From Cryptomeria japonica (taxonomy: Eukaryota > Streptophyta > Pinopsida > Cupressales > Cupressaceae), in NCBI RefSeq assembly GCF_030272615.1, contig NC_081406.1, forward strand, positions 214,314,497 through 214,378,496: a DNA stretch of 64,000 nucleotides, given 5' to 3'. This document shows, piece by piece, positions 10,501 to 22,698 of the stretch. The notes beneath the pieces were generated by a model. The model had not been told where the DNA came from and ran no database searches. It saw nothing but the letters and a program-made list of their open reading frames with translations. The stretch's first letter is position 1, and every line of letters starts with the position of its first letter. Position numbers and translations under genes: made by a program.

Positions 10501-12533
10501 CTACAACCTAGTGATCACAATGAAAAAATCAATTACAAAAGTAGTTATCTTGTTACAAGTGAATCTTGTAACCATTTGATATACCTTACTCTGCTGGTGA
10601 GATACATTCTTTGTTGCACCGGTACACCTCTTCTACTGCTCTCATCTACTACTTTACTATTGGTAAACTCCACCAATTCACCTCTACTCTCCTTCTTCCC
10701 TATTGGATCTCCTCCTCACTACTGTACTCTTCATTGTTACTACACTCTGTCAGTTTTATGTCTGCCTACTCTGTAGCTTCCTTCACTGATGCTTTGTCGG
10801 TATGAACACTATAGGTTCTGCACTGCTACCAGTTGAGCTCTTCAACCTCATTCTCCCTCTCCTCTATTCTCTTCTCAGATACTCGTTGAGCACTTAAATG
10901 ATTTTCTCTTACTTGCAGAAGTAACATTCAATCACTTCGTAATAGCTCTATCCTATTCTCTTCAGCAGCACAACTCTCTCATCTAGCAGTAACCATCTCT
11001 GATTTTGGCTTACCTATTTATAGACTGGTTTTCTCACCAAAAACCAATTCAAACTATGGGCAGTTAGGTTTTCCTCACTTACCTTGAGGCAAAACAAATA
11101 CAATCAGATCCTATCCAATCTGATTTCCCAAACAATTGTTACCTTACCACCACCATTGTCTTGCCTTCTTGATCATGCCTTCTATCTTTGACAATCTTCT
11201 TTTTACCCTGTCAGCTGATTTCTTGGTCAAACACCAAGATTAATTTATGTGGTTTCCTTCATCTACCTTGATCTCCTCACTCACTCTAAGTTGTCTCTTA
11301 GTTGTCCTCTAGATCTCAAGCCACAAACCTCTACAATGGTCTACAACACATTCCATGATTTGTGGGATCTGCCATTAATGTTGACCAACTTTGTAACTAC
11401 CTTATCGGTATTCATTCTATCTACCACTGCATGTAAGTTTGCCATCTTGACTCCATGTGGCATCCATATCGACCAACTACCAGCTTGGATCTCCATGTCA
11501 GTCCAGATAGGATCAATGACCAAGCACTCTACCAGTTCATCTCTTTTGCCGGTTTACTAACCCTGCTAGTGTCTCACACTTTACCGGTTGACTCCTCATG
11601 TCTGCACTTCACTAAACTATCGGTGGAACACCTAAACTAGTTTTTAGAAATGTGTATCCAAAGAATGCAAATTCCCACATAGAGGGAAATCTTTTGTATC
11701 TACACCTTGTCAATATTACTGGTGGCCTAACATACTAGTAGACACTCTTGACGACACCATGTCATCAACCTTCAACAAACTCCATATTCAATCCAGCACT
11801 TCTACTCTTATCAGCTCTGACCATATCTCAGCTAGTTTGTCAAGTTGACAACCCCATCAGTCTTCTTCTATACTAGCATCTCAACATGCCTTCTCAGTCG
11901 GTCTAGTAGATATCCCTGATTTCATGCACTTGATGCACACCTCTTCTTCCTTATCTCACAAAACTATGATGCACACAATGCGTAATAAGAGATAAGCTCC
12001 ACTTACCGATGGAGTGACACCCTATCTTCTGCATCCTGCAATGTACTCATGTGACTTCCTTGTTTGTGCATCATATCTTCAAACAGGCACATGTGATCTG
12101 GTGTTGGCACATTCATTTTTAGTCATCACTTCCCATAGTGACTACATCTTCATCTGATGGGAGTCCATCTTTTCATTCTTCCGATGTTGATGTGATTCAG
12201 GTAAGATTCTATGTCTTCATCAAAAACAACATCGAAGTACCTTGGCCAGCTAACAACCACTCACTTGGTTGACATCCTTTACTTACTGGTGATACATTGT
12301 ACCGGTAACCTATCCATCTCATTCACACAAGTTAGGAACTAACTTGTGTACCAGTAACACCAGTGGTCATCCATCTAATGACATTCTCTTCCTTACCTTA
12401 CTGGTGTCCCACAACACAATGTGATATCAAAGATTTCTCAACTTGTAGTCCTCCATGGCAGTGTTGCACAAACATATCTCATACCAGTAGTTATCCCATA
12501 CCAGTTGACATCAATGACAACACAATACCAACA

Positions 12534-12545
12534 ATCTCCCCCTTT
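12534..12545 (-). promoter_or_regulatory. Polypurine tract of K
   Basis: In the sense of K this is AAAGGGGGAGAT directly before the LTR start TGTTGG. The same tract is found before the 3' LTRs of B, D (AAAAGGGGAGAT) and F. It primes plus-strand DNA synthesis. Confidence 0.85.
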
Positions 12546-13820
12546 GGCATTGATGTCAACTCATGTAGTATCCGACATACTACAAAATTCTTCTCCCCCT
12601 TTTCCTAATCTATGAATTATCAAAACATGTAGTATGCAGTATACTATAGAATGTTTCTCCCCCTTTGACAACAATGGAAAAGGGCACGGTTAGGGTTTCA
12701 TTCCTCCTTGTATTTACCAAGCACTGACAGAATTATTTCTCCCCATTTTTCTTTACCAGATGCATCTCACCCTTTGATACCAATTGTTACAAATTATTAC
12801 ATCTTCTCAAGTCATAGCACTTCAGATGGAAGACTCGATCATCAACTGACACCAATTGAGCATGAAAATTTTATACCATTTGTTAAAATACTCAATTGCA
12901 AAGGAATGTGTTAGTGAGCACTACTCACCTTTCGGTCAAACTGCACCACCTCTCATTTGATCCCAAATTTATTTAGAATCAAATGTGATTGTCCTATCAA
13001 TACAGCTAGCCAAATGACAAGTAGATACCCATAACAATAAAACTCTCCTGGGTATTACTACTGTAACTTCCATCATCTGTAGTTTGGGCAATTAGTGCAC
13101 CTACATTTTTAGGTTCAAGCATGTCAACCTTGCATCATAACCATTTGAACTCCCCCTGAGTCATACATCTCAGGTCCTCATCCCCGGTCAGGTCCAATAC
13201 TGGGACACTAATCTCCTCCATATACCAGTTGAGTTGTATTTATGTGATCATCAGATGATCTTTCAGCTCCATAATATCCACAACAACCTATGACATGATC
13301 CAAAATCAACACAATGCCATACAGTGCCATCACCATGCCTTAAATTAAACCGGTTAGCCCAAAGACATGCATGCTTGCATGATCAACCACTGGGCCAGCA
13401 TATGTCATTTAGGTATTTTCCAATACCACTAGAGACATGAGCTCCACATTCCATTCTATCGAGGCTATTGCAATGATCTCCAACTTTATTGCCTTACATA
13501 ACCTGCAAGTACCTGTTAGCATTTATGTTGGTAACATCCTGCACATACCGGTCTCTTGTACCAGTCCACTATTACTACCAAAGCACCTTCCTATGAATCC
13601 TAACCTTTGTGTCTTATTTCAATTGTTATTTAATCATACTTTGACACAATAGTAGTGATTCGGCTTTGATCTGTAGGTGTATAGTCAAGGCAACCTCTAC
13701 ACATTTTATCACATTTTCTTCCTTTATATTGGCAGCACCTTGTTCTTCCAAGTACCCTTCTTCCACTAAGGGCTAAATGATAAATTCAATATATTTCTCT
13801 CCCTAAGATCTTGTATCTCC
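12546..13820 (-). other. 3' untranslated interior of K, non-coding
   Basis: Between the end of gag and the polypurine tract there are about 1.3 kb without a recognisable domain on either strand. Short ORFs of 60-80 codons here show no family features. A part next to gag (13750-13830) is similar to the corresponding part of J at 18860-18920, so it belongs to the element. Confidence 0.65.
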
Positions 13821-15900
13821 TTTAGGCCTTAGGAGATATCACCTATACAATGATTGCACAGTGTCGGTCCATGGTCTTCTTCCTCCATTCCTGCTTGGTC
13901 TCATCCTTCTTCCCATTTTTAGTCTTAGGAGCAGGTCTTCCCTTATTCTACTGATGAGTCTTTCCTTTTCTAGAATTTGCATCACACACAAAAGCAATTC
14001 TATAGTAGCACACAACATCCATCCCAACTTCATTATTGGGGAATCTCTTGACATATCAGTTTGACCATCTTCTTCTAGTCATGTTGCTATGACTAGCAAC
14101 TGAAACTGGTGGACCTCTTGCTCCTACGGGGACATCTCTCCTTTGGTTCCATGTAGGTCTCTGACTTCCATATGCTTTGTATTCAGCTTTCTGCAAAGTA
14201 TAGTTATAATGTCTTCCATGTGACTGCAGGTTCCTCTTCTTGCGCTCAAACTCTCTATAGCCAAATCTATTGCAATTATAACATACAACAACAGATGGAT
14301 TCTTTCTAGCATAGTCGGGAGAGGAAAAATGCATGTATCTACTCCTATATACATTTTTCTCATATGCATGACATCCATGAGATCCTATATTATTCATTCT
14401 TGATCTCTTTCTACATCCCTTTGCCCTATGGCCATAGCCATTACATGCAAAGTAGTAACTAGAGAAAGATGGCATATGACTTATGCATGGGGAGATCTTA
14501 CCGGTTTAGCATCTCCATTTCTTCTTCTTTGAGAATGGATCCTTGGTGGTCCATTTTGTGTATCTCTTCCATCTACTCTCTTCTTTTACCACACTTGCTT
14601 TTCCCTATGGGCAGTAGCATTTCTTTGTCTTCTACCGATAGGAGGTCTTCTTTGCTACTTCCTCATTTTCCTACTTTTGGTGAAGTTGTCTTCTCCCATC
14701 TTCTCTTTACCTCTGGGATCTAAATTGTTCCTCCTTCTTGCAGAACTAACCTTCCCTTTTGTCTGCAAGTCATCACTGGTTGTGTTTAGATCAACCTTCT
14801 TCCGAGGAGAATTTTTCACTATGAAGGTTTGGCCTTTGTTTTCTCCATTGGAGGAGATAAATAGAATGTCATTATGGGGGACATTCTTGATGGTGGAGCA
14901 TTCATCAGCACCACTTCCTAACCCTTCAGTGTCCTTGACATGCTTCTACTTCTTCAACATCTTGTCCAAGGCATCACTACTACCATCAAACCAGATTCTT
15001 ACCTTGAGCTCATCTTGACACTTCTCAAGGTTATTTCAGAGAATCTCCATTTCTCCAAGAAGCTGTTGATGTTCTTCATTTTTTCCTTCTTTCCTAGATG
15101 CTTGATCATCACACTAGTACTCCTTGGTGTCTTCTGCATGAGACTTCAACTCTGAGATGCGTTTCTTAGATTCTTCAAGGCATTTTGTTAGCCAGTTCTT
15201 CTCTACTATAGCAACATTCTTGAATAGCTTGTATTCCCTTCTAACTTTACTAAGTTATTCAAGTGCATTTACAAGCTCTCCTTCAAGATCTATCTCTACT
15301 TCTTCTTCTTCTTCACCTTCACTATAAAAAAGATCTTGATGGCTATATCTATATGCCTTGTCTCCTTCTTCCTCATCATCACTATCAAACATATCTTGTC
15401 AATGGGATCTATTTACCTTATCACTTTCAAATGTGTGCTCCTTATCTTTTGATTCTTGAGCCATGAAGAGGTGGGTTCTTTCTTCATCAATGGTGCAACT
15501 ATTGGCCAATGTGCCTTCATCATCTGTAGAAGAATGAGTTATATTTCTCATAATATCTTCATAAGATGATCCTGCAGTAGTAGGCTCATCTCCATAGAGC
15601 TTCTTCAATCTCTCCCATAAGATTTTTGTTGTTGTTTTGCATCTATCCACCTATGAGGAGAAATCACTGGTGATCCCACTAAATATGACCTTCATGGCTT
15701 CTTCATTGCACAAGCATCTTTTTCTTGTTCAGATCCGCTCGGAGGACTAACATTCCTAGGGACACCATTAATAACTGCCATCTAGATATCATAACCTAGG
15801 GAGGATAGGTAGAATTATATTCTGTAACTCCAAATGCAATAGTTTGATCCATTAAGAACTAGAGTAGGGGTTGACACTACACAAACCATTATGTCCTTAA
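13820..15900 (-). pseudogene. gag of K with coiled coil and zinc knuckles
   Basis: Read on the minus strand from about 15900, the protein parallels gag of J: an N-terminal copia-type gag part (VDRCKTTTKILWERLKKLYG at 15650-15590), an acidic Ser/Glu region, a coiled coil (about 15330-15010), the block TFIVKNSPRKK near 14815, then knuckle remnants YYFACNGYGHRAKGC (about 14450-14410) and VVCYNCNRFGY (about 14285-14255), and the C-terminal KQEWRKK near 13890. Several stops and frameshifts break it. It ends near 13820; nothing pol-like follows. Confidence 0.75.
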
Positions 15901-15948
15901 GCTAGAATTTACCCAAGATTGAGAAAGCTCATCTAACTCAGAACCTAC

Positions 15949-15960
15949 ACTCTGATACCA
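15949..15960 (-). promoter_or_regulatory. Primer-binding site of K (initiator tRNA-Met)
   Basis: In the sense of K this reads TGGTATCAGAGT, 11 of 12 matching the initiator tRNA-Met complement, two bases inside the 5' LTR end. Confidence 0.9.
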
Positions 15961-15962
15961 AT

Positions 15963-18423
15963 TGTTAGACACAATGTACCACTGAGAGAGGGGTGAATCA
16001 GTGGTTCTCAAACTTTTCCCTTCTAAGTATTCTTTGTGAGCATACTGGTTAGGGGATCTAACACAATGCATACATACTGGTTAGTGGGGAGATCAATACA
16101 AATGCAATCACACACAAAGGGCCATCACATAACACTAGCATGTACAAGGAAAACCCAAGATGGGAAAAACCTCGGTGAGCAATGCTGCTGGAGTCTACCG
16201 CTCCAATCCAACCTCACAATGAATCTTTGTTACAATGTTGAGGGCAATAACCCAAGGAGCTACAAGCCCTAACTTATTTATGGGCTACAACCCAAAGGAG
16301 CTACAACCCCTAATTTAGAGGACCAACCTAAGGAGGACCAACCCCTACCAAATTTATGGGCTACAACCCAAAGGAGCTACAACCCCTACACCGAGATACA
16401 ACTCAGTGATCACAATGAAAACATCAATTACAAGAGTAGTTATCTTGTTAAAAGTGAATCTTGTAACCATTTGATATACGTTACTCTGTCGGTGAGATAC
16501 CTTCTCTGCTGCACTGGTACACCTCTTTTGTTGCTCTCATCTACTACTTCACTGCTAGTAAACTCTACCAATTCAGCTCTACTCTCCTTCTACTTTGTTG
16601 GATCTCCTCCTCACTGCTCTACTCTTCACCAGTACTACACTCTGCCAGTTCTATGTCTACCTACTCTGCAACTTCCTTCACCTCTGCTCTGCTAGTACGA
16701 ACACTACTAGCTCTGCATTGATACCATTTGAACTCTTCAACTTGGTTCTCCCTCTCCTTTGTTCTCTTCTCAAATACTAATTGAGAACTTGATTGATTTT
16801 CTCTTACTTGCAGAAGTAACACTCAATCACTTCACATTAGCTCTATCCTCTTCTCTTCATCAACACAACTCTCTCATCCAGTAGAAACCATCTCTGATTT
16901 TGGCTTGCCTATAGACTAGTTTTCCTACCAAAAACCAATTTAAACTATGAGAGGTTAGGGTTTCCTCACTTAAATTGAGGCAAACCAAATCCAATCAGAT
17001 CTTATGCGATCTGATCACTCAGATAGCTGTTACCTTACCACTGCCATTGTCTTTCCTTCTTGATCACACCTTTTATCTTTGGCAATTTGCTTTTTACCCT
17101 GTCAGTTGATTTCTTGGTCAAACACCAAGATTTATTTTGCGGTTTCCTTCATTTGCCTCGATCCCCTCACTCAATTTGAGTTGTCTCTTAGTTGTCCTCT
17201 AGACCTTGAGCCACAAACCTCTGCAACAGCTTGCAATATGTCCCATGATTTGTAGGATCTACCATTAATGTTGACCAACTCTATAACTACCTTATTAGTG
17301 TTCATTTTATCTACCACTGCATGCAAGTCCACCACATTGACTCCATGTGGCATACATTTTGACCAACTGGCAACTTGGATCTCCATGTCGATCTAGATAG
17401 GATCACTGACCAAGCACTCTACCCGTTCATCTCTTCTGTCAGTTTACTAACCCTGCTGGTGTCTCACACTTTACTGGTTGACTCCTCATGTCTATACTTT
17501 GCTGAACTGTTGATAGAACACCTAAACCGGTCTTCAGACATGTCTATCCAAAGCATGCACATTCCCACATAGAGGGAAGTCTTATGTATCTGCACCTTGT
17601 CCATATTACTGATGGCCTTACATACTGGTATACACTCTTGATGACACCGCATCATCAACCCTCAACAAACTCCATCTTCAATCCAACCCTTCTACTCTGA
17701 TCAACTCTGACCATATCTCAGGTAGTTTGTCAAGTTGATAGACCCATCCATATTCTTCTATGTTGACATCTCAACATGCCTTCTCAGTCGATCAGGTGCA
17801 TATCCCTAATTTCATGTACTTTATGTACACCTCTTCTTCCTTATCTCACAAAACTATGATGCACACAATGCATAATAGGAGATAAGCTCTACTTATCAGT
17901 GTAGTGACACCTTGTCTTTTGCATCCTGCAATGTACTCATGTGACTTCCCTATTTGTGCAACATATCTTCAAATAGGCGAATATGATCTGGTGTTTGCAC
18001 ATTCATTTTCAGTCATCACTTCCCATAGTGACTGCATCTTCATCTGGTGGGAGTCTAGTTGTTCATTCTTCCAGTGTTGATGTGATTTAGGTAACATTCT
18101 GCCTCTTCATCACAAACAACATCCAAGCACCTTGGCCATCTGACAAGCACTCACTTGGTTGACATCCTTTACTTACTGGTGATATACTGTACTAGTAACC
18201 TATCCATCTCATTCACACAAGTCAGGCACTAACTTGTGTACTGGTAACACCAGTGGTCATCCATCTGGTGGTATTCTCTTCCTTACCTTACTGGTGTCCT
18301 ACAACACAAGGTGATATCAAAGATATATCAACCTATACTCCTCCATGGCAGTGTTGCACAAACATCTCTCATACACATAGTTATTCCATACCGATTGACA
18401 TCAATGACAACATAATGCCAACA
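15963..18423 (-). mobile_element. 5' LTR of K
   Basis: Collinear with 10083-12533. It runs from TGTTAGAC at 15963 to CCAACA at 18423. The conserved GGGTTTTCC block lies at 16124-16180 (minus sense) and the repeat cluster at about 16230-16400. Differences between the two LTRs are mainly transitions with few indels. Confidence 0.9.
15978..16005 (-). promoter_or_regulatory. C-rich-loop hairpin in 5' LTR of K
   Basis: ACCACTGA (15978-15985) pairs perfectly with TCAGTGGT (15998-16005). It lies 15 bases from the LTR end next to the primer site. Confidence 0.8.
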
Positions 18424-18861
18424 ATCCCTTTCACCTTCTCTTCCAACAAAATTGCAATATATAACACTTATGCTCGGCAAGGAAGAATTGATAGAACATT
18501 TGAAATACAAAGATATGCATGGAACACAATCAAAAGTGCTTCTGGATTGTCAAGAAATTCTTTTGTTCCATCAACTGGTAACAATAGCATGGTTTGGAAA
18601 AGGATAACATTTCAGTTTGATAGATGCCCATCTACTTCTCCATTTAGGATGAACACAGTGTTCTACTACTATAGTAAATTTGGCCACACTATAAAACATT
18701 GTAGAGCAAGGTATATTCATCACAAGAATATTTATGGTGCCTCAAAGCTTGTAAATGGGAGACAAAGGAAGATCAAGCAAGTTTGGAGAAGAAAACAAGA
18801 GGATATGGTTGTGGGTAGGAATTGTGCATTAAATGCACAAGTGATGTCTCATAAAGCTTAA
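18424..18861 (+). pseudogene. gag of J, C-terminal part after K
   Basis: This continues the J gag after the K insertion. The frame is open to the stop at 18859. It contains a zinc-knuckle remnant FYYYSKFGHTIKHC near 18660-18702, where both leading Cys positions are Tyr, and the C-terminal KIKQVWRRKQE near 18770. K shows the same ending (KQEWRKK), and no pol domain follows in either element. Confidence 0.75.
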
Positions 18862-19289
18862 GGACATGCAGGACCTTGGGGGAGAAACATATAGATCACA
18901 TCTTTTACCCCCAAAATATTAAAAAGGACAAGTTGTTGCAGATATAAGGTAGATCAACTTTCAAAAGAGGACTTGGTGGAAGAAGATGAAATGTTGGAAT
19001 TTATGGTTGAAGCCTTGGTAGTACATTAAGATTCAACATTGTTGGCATACAATCATGGTTCACTGTGAAATTTCAATTGACTATATTTGCATATCTAGTT
19101 ATACCAAGAAGGATACAATTCACTGGATCAATGAAATGATAAGTTTGGTGCAACATAGAAGTGAAATAGCTAATGTAATAGCATGAGGAAAATAAGAAAT
19201 TTTATAACAACAACATAGGGGGAGATCATTGTTCAAGGGGATTGTAAAATGAATGCATGTGCAACAGATGGGAGGATAATGGATCAAGG
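18862..19289 (+). other. 3' untranslated interior of J, first part
   Basis: The first 60 bases (GGACCTTGGGGGAGAAAC and following) resemble K just after its gag, so this is still J interior. No domain is readable. It contains GGGGGAGATCAT at 19219-19230, which resembles a polypurine tract but is not followed by a convincing J LTR. Confidence 0.55.
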
Positions 19290-20387
19290 TGTTGATAAAC
19301 TTATAAGGAACTTAGAGAGGGGGGTGAATCAGTGCAAACAAAAATAGTATTAATCTGATCACCAACTTAAACACCTTAAAACTTAATAAGCATAGGAGGA
19401 ATATCACCACATAAGCTAATTCCCAATAAAAAAATTCCACATAACACAATATATTTATACATGGAAACCCAAAAGGGAAAAACTATGGTGGGAGTTAATA
19501 CCCACAAGATTCACTATTTGTAGAATAGAAATCTTGATCGGTTAAGGCCTTATAAACATGCCCTATTAGGAGCAAACCCTATTAGGAGTCACTCAGTTAA
19601 GTGATTTAAATGATTAGCCCTATTAGGAGCTTTGACCTATTAGGATCAACCTTTCAAGAGGATTTAACACTCTAATATAGAGCTACCCTGTTAGGGGATT
19701 TACAATGTAAGGCCTATTACGACCTACCTTGTTAGGGGATTTTAAAGATGTAAATGTTAGGATAACAACAGTTCAAATGATATTCATGTAACACCTATGT
19801 GTCTAATAAGATCAGCTTCAGATCCTCAAACATGAATAACGCATCAATACAGAGCTTCATTAATCACTGCACAATCACAATCTCAATATTCACCTTCAAT
19901 CTTCTATCTCTCCTAACTTATCACACTTTTTATAGACATCAACTTAGTCAGCTACAACGTTGGAACAATTTCCTAGGTTCAATAAATCTAGACAAAATAA
20001 CTTTGCATGCCAAACTTATGTTGACCACCGACATAACAAATCAAAACCAGTGTCATTTTACCGATTTTAGTGACTTTATCACTACTGGTTAAGTGTTCAT
20101 CAGAATACCTTCTCTGTACATCAACTCTCACTTGTTCAGTTGAATCTACCAATGCGGTCATGAACATAGCTCCAAATACCTATCTCCATCACTCCTGTAA
20201 AACCACATCATTCAACTCTTCATCAATCACCTGTATCAGTTGCAAGAATGCAACTCTGTCTTTGTTTACCAGTTAAGAACCTATTTGTCGGTTCACTAGT
20301 AAATTGTCATCTATATCGGTTATACCTTACTAGTTGGCTTCCAAGACTTAGATGACCACAAAAATATTGTTTCCATTAATGACAACA
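19290..20387 (-). mobile_element. Element G: solo LTR of a copia-like family
   Basis: This 1098-bp piece runs from TGTTGATAAAC to GACAACA and is flanked by a perfect 5-bp target duplication CAAGG (19285-19289 and 20388-20392). In minus sense it has the conserved block (19438-19492), a cluster of CCTATTAGGAGC-type repeats (19555-19740) and a C-rich tract near its end (19318-19326). It is related to E. The hairpin stem next to its C-rich tract is decayed. A solo LTR arises by recombination between the two LTRs of a full element. Confidence 0.85.
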
Positions 20388-20392
20388 CAAGG

Positions 20393-20607
20393 CTTAGTCA
20401 TCAAACAAGAAACACAATATCTTCATCACATTCACCAATCAATCATTTACAAGTTGCAAATCACCAAGAGTCTTTATCGGTTTAGTCAAATGGCAACAAG
20501 TGTTTACCCCTTGGTGACAATTCAAGCTTGGTGTATTCATCTTGGAAAAGTAGCATGACTGTTCAGCAAGAATGAATAGATAAGATGAAACTACAGGGTA
20601 TTTCAGA
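20393..20607 (+). other. 3' untranslated interior of J, second part
   Basis: This is host sequence between solo LTR G and element A. I see no coding signal or repeat in it. By the nesting logic it belongs to J; it would continue at 60731. Confidence 0.45.
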
Positions 20608-22126
20608 TGTACAGCCAGGCAACAAACTAGGTGAAAACCTTCTCTCATGCACAACTACTATGTCCAAAACAAGTTCTTTTGTTTGTTCAAGGTGTGAACA
20701 AAACACGTACCAAATACACAACTCACAACAATTTGTGTGACTAGATCCATACCGGTTTAGTATCTTTTGGTGCTATTATGATGAAAACACTCTACCCTTT
20801 TGTGAATGGTAGACAATCTTCTGGTACCGGTGGGATGGAAACCTATTGGATTTTGTTTATTGGTTTTCTAACCAACACAAAACACCCATAAGATCTATCT
20901 ATCATATTTGTTAGGGAATACTTGTCTCACAACTGTCTTATTGTCTAGTAGCCCTACTGGTTGAGTTCTCCAAACACAACTTAACAAAATTCCGAAGGAC
21001 AATACAAACTGAAGGTAGATTCAGATACCCTTTATCTCGTTATACAATTCCCCAAATGCTTAGACTCTAACCACAAGTTGAAAGGTATGTACCCTTACTG
21101 TCCTTCCAAACTAATTAAGCCAATTAGGCCTAATTTACAAATCAAGTACCCCTCGTATTAGTCCCCTGACTAAACCAACACTTCTTCAAGGTGGGGTAAG
21201 GTGTCACACCACGAAATCCAAGGTTTCAAGACTTGATCCCATCTTCTTTATCTTCTGCAAGTGATTTCAACTTCTACAATTCAAGTGGTCACATAGAGAT
21301 ACCCACCTAGGGTCAATTCAATCTCTTCGTGCTTGGAGCCTCTCTGCAAACCAAAACCAAAATATTATGGTACAATGGACCTTATAATATTTTCCCATGG
21401 CTTGTTTGATCCTATGGTGATAATTTCATATTAAGGGCATCTTAACAATGACACCCTAGGTGCGGACAGGGCTTGTGACCAGTTTAGTTGGAATTGGATG
21501 GATCCCTACAACCCAATTGTTACAAAAAATTAAACTTGATTTAAATGAAAGGTAAGAGACTTCCCTAACTTATCCAATTATTTTTAGATATCCACCAATC
21601 CATACTGATAAGAAATGAACAACAAAAACATAGAATTTCAGAAAACTCCAAGTATATTGTATTGCTCCAAACTCCAAAACATCATCAAATTTCATCTACT
21701 TCAAAACTATGCCAAAAAAAACCTAGAATTGATTCAATTGGGCATAATATAGCCTCCCTAATAGTTTCCAACCACTTTTCAAACTTTGGAACTGCTGGAG
21801 GATTAGTTATCCCTTTTTACAACATTTTGCAATGACAACAAAAGTTGTCAACCTGCACTTTTTAAATTTGACAACTCTAAGGTGTATTCAACCTATTCCA
21901 AGGATTAGTGGGATTTTTCTAAGACCAATATTTATTTTCCTGACTCATGCTTAGACTCCTACTAACCCACATGTTCATTTATCCATGGTGGCTTATAAAA
22001 TGCAATCATGACAATGCCTTACATCAATTGGGGCTTATTGACTCACAAAATTATGAACCTATTACAAATGACAATTTTCACCTCATGGGTGATATTAGGC
22101 TCTTTTAGACTTCATTTGTGTCTTTG
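20608..22126 (-). mobile_element. 3' LTR of A (uninterrupted copy)
   Basis: Its three segments match, in order, 26822-27432, 34104-34250 and 59948-60708. It therefore serves as the empty-site reference for the insertions of B (near 21200) and C (near 21336). The inner end is approximate, because the two copies stay similar for a few bases past 22126 (CTCCTGTACC versus CTCTTGCACC). Confidence 0.85.
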
Positions 22127-22149
22127 TTTTCTCCTGTACCCTACTTACT

Positions 22150-22698
22150 AGGTGATTGAATCTCAAGTCCACTTGAGATGAGTTCTTGCAATGTACTCCC
22201 ATGTATCTTCATCTAGTCTTCACCCATCGCATCTGCCTCAGGGAGTCCTTGCCACTTGACAATTTATTATTTGTAGACCTTATTCCTATTTTTCTTCACA
22301 ATCTTGGTGTTCAGTATCCTTTCAATTTTGGGTGACTCTTGACTTGGAGAGTCTTTCAGTATGTCTGCAACATCCTCCATCAAAAATGTACCATATTCCT
22401 GCATTGTACCTTTGAATGGCATCAAATCTGCAACATTAAAGATTGGGGATATACCTATATCTGAAGTTCATTTGATTTCATATGCATTGTTCCCAAACTT
22501 CTTGAGTATTGCACAAGGTCCAACCTTTCTCATCATGAGCTTTATATGTTTCCCTTTTGGCAATCTCTCCTTTTTGCAGATTTGCCCATACCATGTCTCC
22601 AACTTAGAACTCCACATCTCTCTTTCTTCTATCAGCCTACTCCTTGTACTTCTCTATACTTCTCTACAATTGCATCCTAACTTGGTCATGAATCTCAT
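22150..22698 (-). pseudogene. Integrase C-terminus and chromodomain of A
   Basis: On the minus strand, GPCAILKKFGNNAYEIK and DIGISPIFNVADLMPFKG (about 22545-22420) are the GPY/F part of a chromovirus integrase. Further on, ILNTKIVKKNRNKVYK followed by IVKWQGLPEADA (about 22325-22215) is a chromodomain, with two stops where conserved aromatic or acidic residues are usual. Chromodomains are thought to steer integration to heterochromatin. A frameshift damages its last part. No functional product is possible. Confidence 0.75.

Larger units (their letters stand above)
10083..12533 (-). mobile_element. 3' LTR of K
   Basis: It runs from TGTTAGAC at 10083 to ACCAACA at 12533 (that is, TGTTGGT to CTAACA in the sense of K). 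It is collinear with 15963-18423, including the repeat cluster near 10390-10495 and the conserved block near 10250-10300. Small ORFs on the plus strand here are chance. Confidence 0.9.
10083..18423 (-). mobile_element. Element K: complete gag-only LTR retrotransposon
   Basis: Two LTRs of 2451 and 2461 bp flank a 3.4-kb interior on the minus strand. The interior has a primer site, one gag gene and a polypurine tract but no protease, integrase or RT remnant. The flanks ATCCT (10078-10082) and ATCCC (18424-18428) are a likely target duplication. K splits the gag of J, which continues at 18424. With LTRs, PBS and PPT but gag only, it fits the non-autonomous TR-GAG type of plant elements, and would depend on pol from another element. 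Confidence 0.85.

Noticed and set aside
10576..12914. Several plus-strand ORFs of 60-100 codons
   Set aside because: They lie in the LTR and 3' region of K, which reads on the minus strand, and have no protein family features.
19230..19289. Start of the 3' LTR of J after a polypurine-like GGGGGAGATCAT
   Set aside because: The first 60 bases have a loose resemblance to 4938-5015, but sequence after G (20393 on) does not follow the J LTR, and K suggests that more interior should follow gag.
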